A stretch of DNA of 64,000 nt from Actinocrispum wychmicini (GCF_004345645.1 NZ_SLWS01000002.1:1054001-1118000), one strand, 5' to 3'. Counted from the first letter of the stretch, positions 26,559 through 37,155 are shown. The notes: generated by a model from the sequence alone, not told the origin. Numbers and translations: made by a program.

Positions 26559-27119
26559 TCACCGACCGGCCATAAACTGCCGGTCCCGCTTCGGTGGGTC
26601 GGGTTGCACTCTGAGTGCCGTGATGGTGGTGGCGAGCATTTCGTAGTGACCGACCAGGAAGCACAGCTCGATACAGGCCTCCTCGTCCAGGTGGGTACGC
26701 AGGAGCGCCCAGGTGGGGTCGTCGATGTCGTGGTCGGCGAGCAGTTGGTCGACCGCGGCGAGGATCGCGCGTTGCCTGGGTGTCCAGCCGTCGGCGGAGT
26801 CCGTCTCGATCCGGGCGATGTCGTCGTCGGTGAGGCCGGCTCGTTTGCCCAGCCGGATGTGGTGGCGTTGTTCGTAGCCGCATCGACGCGCGTGGGCGAC
26901 CCGCAGGATCACCAACTCGGTGTCCTGGCGCGGAAGTTTCCCGCCGGGCATCAGCTTCCGGGCGAACTGGAGCCAGCCGCGGAACAACGGGCGGTTGCGG
27001 CCGAGGGTCAGAAACAGTGTCAGCGGGCCGCTTCGGGCCTGCCGGCCGCCGACGACCGCGATCACCCAGGCCACCGGACCGACCTGACGGAACGTGCCCG
27101 GCGCGATCCGCGCCTTCAC
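26559..27119 (-). CDS. Carboxymuconolactone decarboxylase-family (AhpD-like) protein
   Basis: A 186-residue all-helical protein. The family stretch LPRQDTELVILRVAHARRCGYEQRHH has a single cysteine rather than the CxxC of peroxidase-type AhpD, so a peroxidase role is doubtful. FLVGHYEMLATTI near the end completes the core. The start is GTG 27117-27119, overlapping the SDR stop by 4 bases (GTGA). Pairing with an SDR suggests a small catabolic or detoxifying pair. Confidence 0.82.
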   Translation of the reverse strand: MKARIAPGTFRQVGPVAWVIAVVGGRQARSGPLTLFLTLGRNRPLFRGWLQFARKLMPGGKLPRQDTELVILRVAHARRCGYEQRHHIRLGKRAGLTDDDIARIETDSADGWTPRQRAILAAVDQLLADHDIDDPTWALLRTHLDEEACIELCFLVGHYEMLATTITALRVQPDPPKRDRQFMAGR

Positions 27120-27979
27120 GACGCGGCCACCCGGGCGGCGACCACGTCCGCCGCCCGGTTCGCCATCCGCATGATCAGTGCGTACAGCGGCGGGACATAG
27201 CGCTGGACCGCGTGGATCAGGCGGATGTCGTTGGACGTGTAGACCAGATACCGCCTGGCGAGCATGCCGGAGACGATCGCCTTGGCCGCGTGGTCCGCGG
27301 AGACGGCATGCCGACGGAACCGGGCCCGCAGCGCGTGCAGGGCTTCGCTGTCCTGGTCGACTCCGGCGACCGTCACGCTGTCGGCCAGCGGTGTGTCGAC
27401 CCCGCCCGGACACACCAAAGTGACCGCGATCCGGTGCCGCGCCAGGTCGAACCGGAGCACTTCGGAAACCCCACGCAGCCCGAACTTGCTCGCGCTGTAC
27501 GCCGCGTGCCACGGAAGCCCGATCAGTCCGGCCGCCGACGACACGTTGACCAGGTGCCCACCCCGGCCCGCGTCGACCATCCTGGGCACGAACGACTCGA
27601 TCACGTGGATCGGCCCCATCAGGTTGACGTCGACGACCCGTTGCCACTGGTCGTGGCTCAGCGCGGAAACCGTGCCCCAGGTGGCGATGCCGGCGGCGTT
27701 GATGACGGCGTCCAGCGCGTCGGTGCTCTGATGCACGTGGTCGGCGAACGTGACGACGGCTGCGTAGTCCGAAACGTCCACGGCTTCCGCGAGGACGACG
27801 CAGCCGCCCTTGGCGCGGATCTCCGACGCCTCCGCGTCGAGCGCGTCCTGGCGGATGTCGGTGAGGTACAGCCGAGCGCCGCCGGCCGCGAGCCGGCGTG
27901 CGGTCGCCCGGCCGATCCCGCTGGCCGCGCCCGTGACGAGCACCCGCATGCCTGCCAGGCCATTCTGAACGGCGTTCAT
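27116..27979 (-). CDS. Short-chain dehydrogenase/reductase
   Basis: A 287-residue classical SDR. The nucleotide loop TGAASGIG is near residue 17, the NAAG strand near 93, and the catalytic Ser of NVSSAAG and Tyr/Lys in YSASK near 157-161, then CPGGVDTPLA. It oxidises an alcohol or reduces a ketone with NAD(P); the substrate is unknown. The ATG at 27977-27979 has no ribosome site, but a promoter lies at the right distance for a leaderless message. Confidence 0.92.
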   Translation of the reverse strand: MNAVQNGLAGMRVLVTGAASGIGRATARRLAAGGARLYLTDIRQDALDAEASEIRAKGGCVVLAEAVDVSDYAAVVTFADHVHQSTDALDAVINAAGIATWGTVSALSHDQWQRVVDVNLMGPIHVIESFVPRMVDAGRGGHLVNVSSAAGLIGLPWHAAYSASKFGLRGVSEVLRFDLARHRIAVTLVCPGGVDTPLADSVTVAGVDQDSEALHALRARFRRHAVSADHAAKAIVSGMLARRYLVYTSNDIRLIHAVQRYVPPLYALIMRMANRAADVVAARVAAS

Positions 27980-27985
27980 ATTGAG

Positions 27986-28014
27986 ATGATGAGCGTCCGG
28001 TCACCTGCCGTCAA
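27986..28014 (-). promoter_or_regulatory. Putative promoter of the SDR operon (leaderless)
   Basis: On the minus strand, TTGACG (28014-28009), a 17-base spacer and CATCAT (27991-27986) resemble a housekeeping-type promoter. The expected start point, about seven bases on, falls at the A of the SDR ATG, which has no Shine-Dalgarno sequence. Confidence 0.4.
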
Positions 28015-28085
28015 GGCCGATGACCGTTCGACCGAGCAAGAGGATCCGATCCGGGTCGAATCCCCTTGCCGCTGCATGAAACGGG

Positions 28086-28547
28086 TCAGTCCAGGCAGAA
28101 CTCGTTGCCCTCGGGGTCGGTCATCACGATCAGGCCGGCGTCCATCGGGGGCGCGGGCTCACCGCGACGGACCCGCTTGGCGCCCAGTGCGACGAGCCGG
28201 TCGCACTCGGCCTCCAGCGCCGCCATCCGCTCGTCTCCCTTCAGTCCGGGAGCCGCGCGGATGTCGAGGTGGACGCGGTTCTTGGCGACCTTGTCCTCCG
28301 GTACCTGCTGGAAGAACACCCGTGGGCCGTGGCCGTCCGGGTCCTCAATGGCGGACCTCGTGTTCCACTGATCCGCCGGCACGCCGATCCGCGCGAGGAA
28401 CTCGTCCCACGCGGCCAGCGGGTCGGCGCCCTCGGGCAGGTCGACTCCGGGCGGGCTGGGGTGGACGTAACCCAGTACCTCGCGCCAGAAGGACGACAGC
28501 GCCTTCGGGTCATGGGCGTCGAAGGTGACCTGGATCTCGCGGCTCAT
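28086..28547 (-). CDS. VOC-superfamily (glyoxalase-like) protein
   Basis: A 153-residue protein with two vicinal-oxygen-chelate half-modules: IQVTFDAHDPKALSSFWREVLGY at the start, RVHLDIRA in the middle and GLIVMTDPEGNEFCLD at the end. The His/Glu spacing fits a metal-binding resistance or dioxygenase-like fold, although many such proteins bind drugs without catalysis. Its ATG overlaps the DinB stop by 4 bases (ATGA). Confidence 0.88.
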   Translation of the reverse strand: MSREIQVTFDAHDPKALSSFWREVLGYVHPSPPGVDLPEGADPLAAWDEFLARIGVPADQWNTRSAIEDPDGHGPRVFFQQVPEDKVAKNRVHLDIRAAPGLKGDERMAALEAECDRLVALGAKRVRRGEPAPPMDAGLIVMTDPEGNEFCLD

Positions 28548-29131
28548 CGGGTTGCTCCGTTCGTAGCGGCCTTCGTGTGCAGGTAGAGGTCGCGCAGCAG
28601 GCAGACCTCGGACAGATGATGGATCAGCTCGCGGTGGATGTGCAGCACCAAGCCGGCCATGGGCAGTTCGGGGTACGGCTCCTTCTCGCCGATCGGGATC
28701 CGCAGCCCCGCTTGGCCGAGGCCGCGTACCCCGGCCAGCCAGATGTCGAGCTGGGTGTCGAACTGATCGAGCGCGGCGGCCGCGCTGTCGGCGTACTCCC
28801 AGGTCTCATACGACGCGGCCGGTGCACCGAAATGCGCGGCGTTGCGGGCGGCGAGCACGCCGACGATGACGTGACCAAGCCGCCAGGCGATCGTGGTGAA
28901 GGCCGCGGGGACCGGCGCGGGGATGGCGTACTCGATCGTGAAGTCTCCACCACCTGCCTGCACGGGCGCTGTCGAGCTGCCGCGGGGCCGCACGCTCCAG
29001 GCGTCCGGCACCGGCGACCAGAAGTACTCCTCGTCGGTGAGGCCGTCCAGCCGGGCTCGGAGCTGCAGGCTCCAGTGATCCTCCCACTGCTCGCGCAGCG
29101 TCCGGTTCCAGTCGAGGTCGTCCAAGTCCAT
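28544..29131 (-). CDS. DinB-family (DfsB-like) protein
   Basis: A 195-residue four-helix protein of the DinB/YfiT group: WEDHWSLQLRARLDGLTDEEYFW at the front, histidines in WRLGHVIVGVLAARNAAHFG, and LHIHRELIHHLSEVCLLRDLY near the end as metal ligands. Members act as metal-dependent thiol (often mycothiol) transferases. ATG 29129-29131 is preferred to 29152. It is divergent from a WYL regulator, which probably controls this DinB-VOC pair. Confidence 0.87.
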   Translation of the reverse strand: MDLDDLDWNRTLREQWEDHWSLQLRARLDGLTDEEYFWSPVPDAWSVRPRGSSTAPVQAGGGDFTIEYAIPAPVPAAFTTIAWRLGHVIVGVLAARNAAHFGAPAASYETWEYADSAAAALDQFDTQLDIWLAGVRGLGQAGLRIPIGEKEPYPELPMAGLVLHIHRELIHHLSEVCLLRDLYLHTKAATNGATR

Positions 29132-29184
29132 GGCGCCACCCTGACACCCCAAGCGGACAGGATCGGTCCGCTATCTCTGGCAAG

Positions 29185-30174
29185 GTGGACGACATGGAGG
29201 TGGCTGGCAGTGCCGAGCGAGGTACGACGGAGCGGGTGCTCGCCCTGCTCGGACTCCTGGAGCAGCGCCAGGTGTGGACCGGCCCCGAGCTCGCCGACCG
29301 GCTCAGGGTCACGCCGCGCACGATCCGGCGTGACGTCGAGCGGCTGCGCACGCTCGGCTACCCGGTCCATGCCAGCCAAGGGACCGGCGGCGGCTACCAG
29401 CTCGGCGCGGGGCAGGACCTGCCGCCCCTGCTGCTGGACGACGAGGAGGCGATCGCCACCGCGGTCTCGCTGCTCGCCGGCGCGGGTGGCGCGGTCGCCG
29501 GTGCCGGCGACGCCGCCCTGCGAGCGTTGACCAAGCTCGACCGGGTGCTGCCCACCCGGCTGCGGCCCGAAGTGCGCGCGCTGTCCGGATCGGTGGCGTC
29601 CTTCAGCGGAGGCCGCACGCCGGTCAACCCGGAGGCACTCATGACGCTGGCCAGAGCCTGCCGCGATGAGGTCGAGGCCGGCTTCGACTACCCGTCCAGC
29701 AGCCAGTTGCGACAGCGGCGAGTCGAGCCCTACCGTCTCGTCGCCTCCGACCGGCGCTGGTACCTGCTCGCCTACGACCTCGATCGCGACGACTGGCGCA
29801 ACTTCCGCGTCGACCGGATGACCGCTGTGTCCGCACGAACCTGGCGCTTCCGCCCACGCGCGGCGCCGGACGCGGCGACGTACGTGCAGGAGAGTGTGGC
29901 CAGCCGGGTCTACCCGCACCAGGCGCGCTTCCTCGTGCACGCGTCGGCCGACACGGTCCGCGCGCAGATTTCGGCGTCGGCGGTCGTCGTACGCGAGCGA
30001 GGACGCGAACTCTGCGAGATACTCAGCGGCGCCGCCAACCTCGATGCCGTGCTCGTGCGCGTCCTCCTGCTGGGGCACGACTTCGAAGTACTCGACCCGC
30101 CCGAACTCGGGGACCGCTGCCGCGAACTGGCGCAGCGACTGCTGTCAGCCAGCCCAGGTAGGTCAGTGCCCTGA
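29185..30174 (+). CDS. WYL-domain transcriptional regulator (YafY-like)
   Basis: A 329-residue regulator. An HTH_11 winged helix is at about 12-65 (LLEQRQVWTGPELADRLRVT, RTIRRDVERLR). The WYL domain is at about 150-230, with VEPYRLVASDRRWYLLAYD. A WCX-type tail follows. It starts at GTG 29185, or ATG 29194. The 53-base gap to the divergent DinB gene must hold both promoters. Such regulators sense small ligands or nucleic acids through the WYL fold. Its 3' end overlaps the opposing TetR gene by 12 bases. Confidence 0.9.
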   Translation: MDDMEVAGSAERGTTERVLALLGLLEQRQVWTGPELADRLRVTPRTIRRDVERLRTLGYPVHASQGTGGGYQLGAGQDLPPLLLDDEEAIATAVSLLAGAGGAVAGAGDAALRALTKLDRVLPTRLRPEVRALSGSVASFSGGRTPVNPEALMTLARACRDEVEAGFDYPSSSQLRQRRVEPYRLVASDRRWYLLAYDLDRDDWRNFRVDRMTAVSARTWRFRPRAAPDAATYVQESVASRVYPHQARFLVHASADTVRAQISASAVVVRERGRELCEILSGAANLDAVLVRVLLLGHDFEVLDPPELGDRCRELAQRLLSASPGRSVP

Positions 30175-30834
30175 TCCGTCCTGGGGCGGAACTGCCAACG
30201 GCTCCAGCAGAACCGCGCGGAATCCGGCGACGAGCACCTCCGCGGCCTGCTCGATCAGCTTCCGTTGGCTGCCCTGGTAGAGAAACGCCCGCGCCCCGTG
30301 GAAGTGTTCGGCGAGGCCGATCACGGTGATCCAGACGAGCTGGACCGCGGCCAGCCGCTTCTCCTCGGACATGACAGCGAACGCGGGCTCCAGCCGGGCC
30401 ATGGCCGCGGCCGCCGTGCCATGCACTCGCAGTGCGGACTTCATCAACTCGGCGACGACCTCGTCGGAGATCCCGGCCGCCAGCCCGTCGACCGCCCAGA
30501 GGTCCAGTTCCCGCCCGAAGACCCGGTGCACCTCGAAGTACGTTTCGGCGATCGCGACGAGCGCGTCCTCAATGGACGTCACCGCGGCGCACGCGATCTC
30601 GAACTCCTCGGCGAGCTGACCGAGCCGCTGCGCGTACAAGGTCGCGTAGAGCTCCTCTTTCGACGCGAAGTACGTGTACAGCGTGCCGAGGCTGACCTGG
30701 GCGCCCTCGGCGACCGCGCGCATGCTCAACGCCTGGTAGCCGTTGGCCTCCAGCAACGCCAAGGCGGACTCGCGGATATCGCGTTCCCGCGCGATCCGGT
30801 CGCCCCACTTGGTCCTGCGCTCGCGAGCTTCCAT
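30163..30834 (-). CDS. TetR-family regulator
   Basis: A 223-residue repressor-type protein. The N-terminal HTH (about 18-65) has ALALLEANGYQALSMRAVAE and VSLGTLYTYFASKEELY. The ligand domain is helical and unrelated to that of the adjacent TetR. It follows that TetR by nine bases on the same strand, so the two are probably co-transcribed. The target is unknown. Confidence 0.9.
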   Translation of the reverse strand: MEARERRTKWGDRIARERDIRESALALLEANGYQALSMRAVAEGAQVSLGTLYTYFASKEELYATLYAQRLGQLAEEFEIACAAVTSIEDALVAIAETYFEVHRVFGRELDLWAVDGLAAGISDEVVAELMKSALRVHGTAAAAMARLEPAFAVMSEEKRLAAVQLVWITVIGLAEHFHGARAFLYQGSQRKLIEQAAEVLVAGFRAVLLEPLAVPPQDGSGH

Positions 30835-30843
30835 GGCGTGAGG

Positions 30844-31467
30844 CTAAATGGTTGTGCGGATGCCCGCGCACAGCAGCCGCACGCTCTTGGCGAACTTGTC
30901 GTCCTGATCGCCGCCCGGGGCTTCGGCGAAGGTCAGCGGGAACCGGCCGGCGAGGTCGGTCAGATCGTCGGGCCGCACGTCATACGGGACCGGCTCGGTC
31001 TGTTCCTGCAGCACGAACCCGGTGACGTGGCTGAGCAGCGTGTCCGCGGCCACGACGCGATCCTCGACGGGCACACCGGCCTCGTCCAACGTGCTCAGCA
31101 TCCGCTCCATCAAGCCCAGCGCGCCGGCGCTGAGCGTCTGCGGGCTGCCGGCGAGCAGGACCGCGCCGCCGGGGTGGCTCGCGATGGTGCTGCGCAGTGC
31201 GTCCGCCTGGGCATGAATCTTGTCCTGCCAGGTCGCCTCCACAGGCAGCGCGGCCAATGCCTCAGCGCCCGCGTCGTACGCCTGTTGGGCGACCCGGTCG
31301 GCCATCAGGCGCAACAGGGCGTTCTTGTCGCGCACGTGGTAGTAGAGGCTGCCAGCGTGCACGTCGAGGCGGTCGGCCACCTGGCGCATGGACAACCCGT
31401 GGTAGCCGACCTCCCCGAAGACGGCCATGCTCGCGTCGACGATCCGGTCCCGAGTGAGCTTCACCAC
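30844..31467 (-). CDS. TetR-family regulator (TetR_C-type ligand domain)
   Basis: A 207-residue regulator. HTH LTRDRIVDASMAVFGEVGY and MRQVADRLDVHAGSLYYHVRDK are at residues 4-48; the tail fits the tetracycline-repressor type C-domain. It is divergent from a membrane protein gene, and the 88 bases between hold two related 17-base operators. By analogy with TetR/TetA it should repress itself and that membrane protein. Confidence 0.92.
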   Translation of the reverse strand: MVKLTRDRIVDASMAVFGEVGYHGLSMRQVADRLDVHAGSLYYHVRDKNALLRLMADRVAQQAYDAGAEALAALPVEATWQDKIHAQADALRSTIASHPGGAVLLAGSPQTLSAGALGLMERMLSTLDEAGVPVEDRVVAADTLLSHVTGFVLQEQTEPVPYDVRPDDLTDLAGRFPLTFAEAPGGDQDDKFAKSVRLLCAGIRTTI

Positions 31468-31483
31468 GCCATCCTATCGCATT

Positions 31484-31543
31484 TTTGAACATCGTTTGAA
31501 TCCAGGCTACAGTCGCCCCCAACGGATTCAAACACTGTTTAAA
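31484..31543. promoter_or_regulatory. Paired TetR operators
   Basis: Two facing sites: TTCAAACA-C-TGTTTAAA (31527-31543, 7 of 8 symmetric positions) and a weaker TTTGAACA-T-CGTTTGAA (31484-31500). Around them lies a perfect longer inverted repeat GTTTGAATCC (31494-31503) / GGATTCAAAC (31524-31533). The layout is typical of a TetR repressor acting on two divergent promoters. Confidence 0.65.
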
Positions 31544-31555
31544 ACGAGGTTCGGA

Positions 31556-32230
31556 ATGGCTGCGATCGTGTACAACCTGACCACGGCCCTGCTGATGGTC
31601 GTGATGGTCAACAGTGGCCTCGCGCTCGTCGGCCGGGACACCATCACCCGGCGCCCGATCCCGTGGGTCGCGATCGCGCTGACCGGCCTCGTCGTGATCG
31701 GGGTGGTGCTCCAGCTGACCTGGTCCGGGGCGATGGCCGCGCTGGACAACGACCCCGCGAAGACCGGCTGGTGGCGAGTGGTCACCTCGGTGTTCATGCA
31801 GAACGGCGGGATCGTCGGCAGCGCGTGGAACATCGCCACCATCGCGATCGTCGCCGCCCTCGCCGAGTGGTTCTGGGGCGGCAGCATCACCCTCGCCCTG
31901 TTCCTGGCCGGAATCCTGCTGCCCCACCACATCGACTCCCTGTTGGGGATCGCGAGCGTCTCGTCCGAGCCGCGGAACTTCGCGGGCAGCTCAGGCGTGA
32001 CGTACTTCCTCGCCGCGACGCTCGCCGTGCCGCTGCTGGTGCGCACGCGGGTCACGAAGGAGCGACTGATCGCGGCCGGGGTCGTGGTACTGGGTCTGGT
32101 GATGTGGTTCGCGCAGGACAACGCGCATGGGCTGATGGCGGTCTATGGTTTCGTGCTCGGCGCCGTCGTGTGGGCGGTGCGGCAAGCTAGTCGTCGATCC
32201 GCACAGACCACACGCTCCGACCAAAAGTAG
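31556..32230 (+). CDS. Multi-pass membrane protein under TetR control
   Basis: A 224-residue protein with about six or seven hydrophobic helices and a basic tail. No family is recognised with confidence. Polar points inside the membrane part, such as HHIDSLLG and FAQDNAHG, may line a pathway. ATG 31556 follows GAGG (31546-31549). Its position across from a tetracycline-repressor-like gene suggests a role in export or in handling the TetR ligand. Its 3' end overlaps the opposing BNR gene by 44 bases. Confidence 0.78.
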   Translation: MAAIVYNLTTALLMVVMVNSGLALVGRDTITRRPIPWVAIALTGLVVIGVVLQLTWSGAMAALDNDPAKTGWWRVVTSVFMQNGGIVGSAWNIATIAIVAALAEWFWGGSITLALFLAGILLPHHIDSLLGIASVSSEPRNFAGSSGVTYFLAATLAVPLLVRTRVTKERLIAAGVVVLGLVMWFAQDNAHGLMAVYGFVLGAVVWAVRQASRRSAQTTRSDQK

Positions 32231-34565
32231 CGGCGTACAGCGTGCGTCCGTCGCCCGTGATCTTGATGTCCAGAACGGACGTGTTCGGCAGCCCCCGGCC
32301 GACCCGCCGCCAGGAGCTCCGGCCGTCGCGGTTGACGAACACGCCGAGGTCAGTGGCTGCGTAGAGCCGTCGCCTTGGCTGGTCGTAGGTGAGCATCTCG
32401 ACCGGACCGTTCGGCAACCGGCCGCTGATGTTGTCCCACGACCGCCCGCCGTTCTCCGTCTCCCAGATGTTCGCGGCGAGATCGCCCTCGCGGTAGCCGG
32501 AGAACGCCACGAACACGTGCCGCGCGTCGGTGGGGTCGACCACGATCGCATTGACCCACCGCGTCGGCAATCCCTTGCCGGTGAACTCCGTCCAGTGCGC
32601 GCCCAGGTCGTTGGTCCTCCACAGCCGGCCGGTGTCCGTGCCGAGGTAGATCGTGTTCGGGTCGGTCTTCGCCGGCGCGATCCACGTGATGGTCGCGTAC
32701 TCGTTGGCGTAGAACGGTCCCTTGTCGTCCTCCTTCGGCGGCACCGGACCGGTCAGGAAGTCGCCGGGCGGACTGATCTGGGTGAAGTTGTTGCCGAAGT
32801 CGGTGGAGCGGTCCAGCACGTTCCCGCCGAAGTACACGACGGCCGGGTTGGTGGGATCCAGCACGATCGGCGCGTCCGTGGTGGTCCGGGTGGAGTGCCG
32901 GGCGCCGAGGTTGATCGTCATGGACGTGCCGTCCATGTCCTGGTGTCGCCGGCACGAACCGACCTGGGAGCACTCGTAGTACGTGTTGTGGTTGGTGGGA
33001 TCGATCAGCACCTCGTGGCCGTCTCCGCCGCCATAGGCGTTCCACTGGGTGAGGTCGCCCGGCGGCGTGGTGGCCGTCCAGGTCCGGACGCTGCCGTTGT
33101 CCTGCAGGCCGGTGGCCAGCCGGGTGGGATCGTCCCGCGCCACCGCGAGGTGGTACGACTGGTTGAACGGCTCATAAGTGGCGTGCACCCAACTGGTCGA
33201 CGTGCCGTTCGTGTCCGAATGGTAGACACCGCCGTCGTTGCCGAGGTAGATCCGGCCGGGCTGGTTCGGGTCCCACTGCATCGCGTGCTGGTCGGCGTGC
33301 ACACCGGCCGACACGTGCCAGGTCACGCCACCGTCGGTGGATTCGCGGAGGTTCACGTCCGCGTCGTACAAGTGGTTCTCGTCCTTCGGGTCGACCCACA
33401 ACCGGCCGAACCACCAGGCGTAGCCGCTGCTGCCGCCGGCGTGCCCACTCGGCGTGAACGTGGTCCCGCCGTCGTTGGACACATAGAAACCCTTGTCCGG
33501 GCCGTACTGCGTGGCGGACACGACGTAGACGCGGTTCGGGTCGTTCGGCGCGACGACGACGCCTATTCGGCCGAGGCTGGCGTCGCTGCGCAATCCGGTG
33601 CCGGCCTGGTCGGTCGGCGCCGTGCCGATCACGTTCTCCAGCCGTGTCCACGTCTCGCCCGCGTTGTCCGAACGGAACAGTCCGGAGCCGACACCGCCGT
33701 AGACGCGGGCGCCGTTGTTGCGCTGATGGTCCCACAGCACGGCGTAGATCCGGTTGTGGTTGGTGGGGTCCATCGCCAGGTCGACGCCACCGGTCGTGTT
33801 GTTCGGCGTCGGCAGCACAAGCCGCCAGTCGCGGCCGTTGTCGGCCAGCCGGTAGATGCCGCGCTGCCGGGCCGTTCCGGACAGGTTGCCGGTCGCGGCC
33901 ACGTACACCCGCCTGGAGTCGACCGGGTCGGTCAGGATCGCGCCGATGGATCCGCTGCGGGTCAGGCCCCAGTTGTCCCAGGAACGGCCGCCGTCGGTCG
34001 ACCGGTACACACCGTTTCCGAAGTACGTCAGCCCGCCGCCGGACGGGTTGGCCTCACCCGTGCCCGCCCACAACGTGCCGTCCCGGCCCATCGCCAGGGA
34101 ACCGAGCGTCTGTGTCTGTCCGGACGGCCACGCGGGTTGGAACGTGGCGGCGGCGTCCGTGCTGCGCCACACGCCACCACCGGACGCCGCGACGTAGATC
34201 GTGTTGGGGCGCCTGGGATCGACTACGAGCCCGGTCACCCGCCCGCCGATGTTGGACGGCCCGACCAGGCGCCAGGTGTTGCCGTTCTCGCCGAACGTCG
34301 CGGCCTGCGCGACGGCCTGCTCGACCTGGTCGTCGGTGACGTCCTGGAACGACGTGAACCGGTCGTTGAGGAAGTCGACCGGCGCCTGCGGACCGCCGTC
34401 GTCCTCGTCCTCCTCGACCTGACCGCTGTCGGCGTCGTGATCCGCTTCCTCCGGCCCGATCACCTGCGCCGTCGCCGACGTCAACATGCCGCCGGCGAAC
34501 ACCACAACAGCGACAATTCCCACCACACGGACAAAACGAGACCGTAACCGACGCGGACCGACCAT
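32187..34565 (-). CDS. Secreted BNR/VPS10-type beta-propeller protein
   Basis: A 792-residue exported protein. The signal peptide is about 1-34, followed by an acidic linker (EEADHDADSGQVEEDEDD) and then repeated blades with Asp-box-like motifs: STDAAATFQP, STDGGRSWDNW, SDNAGETWTRL, STDFGNNFTQI, and TENGGRSWDNIS. This is the double-propeller plan of xyloglucanase/sialidase-like and sortilin-like proteins. No catalytic acid pair could be assigned, so enzyme and binding roles both stay open. Confidence 0.85.
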   Translation of the reverse strand: MVGPRRLRSRFVRVVGIVAVVVFAGGMLTSATAQVIGPEEADHDADSGQVEEDEDDGGPQAPVDFLNDRFTSFQDVTDDQVEQAVAQAATFGENGNTWRLVGPSNIGGRVTGLVVDPRRPNTIYVAASGGGVWRSTDAAATFQPAWPSGQTQTLGSLAMGRDGTLWAGTGEANPSGGGLTYFGNGVYRSTDGGRSWDNWGLTRSGSIGAILTDPVDSRRVYVAATGNLSGTARQRGIYRLADNGRDWRLVLPTPNNTTGGVDLAMDPTNHNRIYAVLWDHQRNNGARVYGGVGSGLFRSDNAGETWTRLENVIGTAPTDQAGTGLRSDASLGRIGVVVAPNDPNRVYVVSATQYGPDKGFYVSNDGGTTFTPSGHAGGSSGYAWWFGRLWVDPKDENHLYDADVNLRESTDGGVTWHVSAGVHADQHAMQWDPNQPGRIYLGNDGGVYHSDTNGTSTSWVHATYEPFNQSYHLAVARDDPTRLATGLQDNGSVRTWTATTPPGDLTQWNAYGGGDGHEVLIDPTNHNTYYECSQVGSCRRHQDMDGTSMTINLGARHSTRTTTDAPIVLDPTNPAVVYFGGNVLDRSTDFGNNFTQISPPGDFLTGPVPPKEDDKGPFYANEYATITWIAPAKTDPNTIYLGTDTGRLWRTNDLGAHWTEFTGKGLPTRWVNAIVVDPTDARHVFVAFSGYREGDLAANIWETENGGRSWDNISGRLPNGPVEMLTYDQPRRRLYAATDLGVFVNRDGRSSWRRVGRGLPNTSVLDIKITGDGRTLYAATFGRSVWSVRIDD

Positions 34566-34700
34566 AGCGCACCTCGCCAGGGAACCCCTTGACCAGCACG
34601 CTAGCCCGCGACAATCCCGCTGTCACCAGACGATCGACGGAAATCGGCAGCTGCCGCGGACGCCGGCTGCCGAGGCAACCGACGTCCACAGTGGACAATA

Positions 34701-36453
<1,753 letters not shown>

Positions 36454-36472
36454 TCAACCGATGCCGGCCTGG

Positions 36473-36928
36473 TCACTCGGTCGTCTTCGCCGCCGCGGTC
36501 TCGCCGGCGCGGCGGCTGGCCGGGAGCACCTTGCCGAGGTTGATGAAGAAGAAGATCAGGCCCAGGGTCAGCGCGATGTGGCCAAGACCGGAGATGCCGC
36601 TGAGCGCGGAGTCCGCTCCGGAGCTGAGCTTGGTGCCCACGACCGTCAGGGAGCCACGGAGCGTCATCATCACGACGGTCAGCGCGAGGCCCGCGTTGTA
36701 GACCCAGAAGAACCAGGAGAACAGCTTGCCGGCGGTGAGCGTGAACACCTTCTCCAGGACCAGGACGATCAGGAAGAACAGCATGCCGAGCGCGAGCAGG
36801 TGGGTGTGCACGACCCCCAGCTGGCTGTCGCCGGTGAAGTCGTTCAGTTTGGTCAGCTCACGGTAGTAAAGGCCGCCGACCAGGCCGAGAATCATGTAGA
36901 TGTGCGCTGCGTAGTAGATCTTTTTCAC
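36473..36928 (-). CDS. Four-helix membrane protein (DUF2871-like)
   Basis: A 151-residue protein with four hydrophobic helices and conserved-looking polar residues (AAHIYMILGLVGGLYYRE; VVHTHLLALGMLFF), resembling the DUF2871 family. His residues on the first two helices could bind haem or metal, which is only an inference. GTG 36926-36928 is taken as start because the longer frame to 36970 runs through an operator. Two CTAGCA palindromes upstream suggest repression by a TetR-type protein. Confidence 0.75.
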   Translation of the reverse strand: MKKIYYAAHIYMILGLVGGLYYRELTKLNDFTGDSQLGVVHTHLLALGMLFFLIVLVLEKVFTLTAGKLFSWFFWVYNAGLALTVVMMTLRGSLTVVGTKLSSGADSALSGISGLGHIALTLGLIFFFINLGKVLPASRRAGETAAAKTTE

Positions 36929-36963
36929 TGTGTTTCCGTGGTGTGGTGGGAGTGGTCCGGGTT

Positions 36964-37026
36964 CTAGCACCGCTAGGAACGATGTCGACGCTACCAGAGC
37001 GTTGACAAATATTCTAGCAGTGCTAG
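36964..37026. promoter_or_regulatory. Two CTAGCA operators and a plus-strand promoter-like site
   Basis: CTAGCACCGCTAG (36964-36976, one mismatch) and the perfect palindrome CTAGCAGTGCTAG (37014-37026) are 50 bases apart, start to start. TTGACA (37002-37007) with TAGATC (37024-37029) forms a plausible plus-strand promoter overlapping the second site. The rest of 36929-37155 shows nothing else. The repressor gene is not adjacent. Confidence 0.6.
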
Positions 37027-37155
37027 ATCACACTCTCGCCCTCATCATGCCTGGTCAGTGCCTCGGCTGTGAGCATTATGACCATCCACGAAGCGGGCTC
37101 GCCCCCAGGGTGATGGCGGGCGCCGTGCTGGAATGAGCCCTGTCGACACGGGAGG

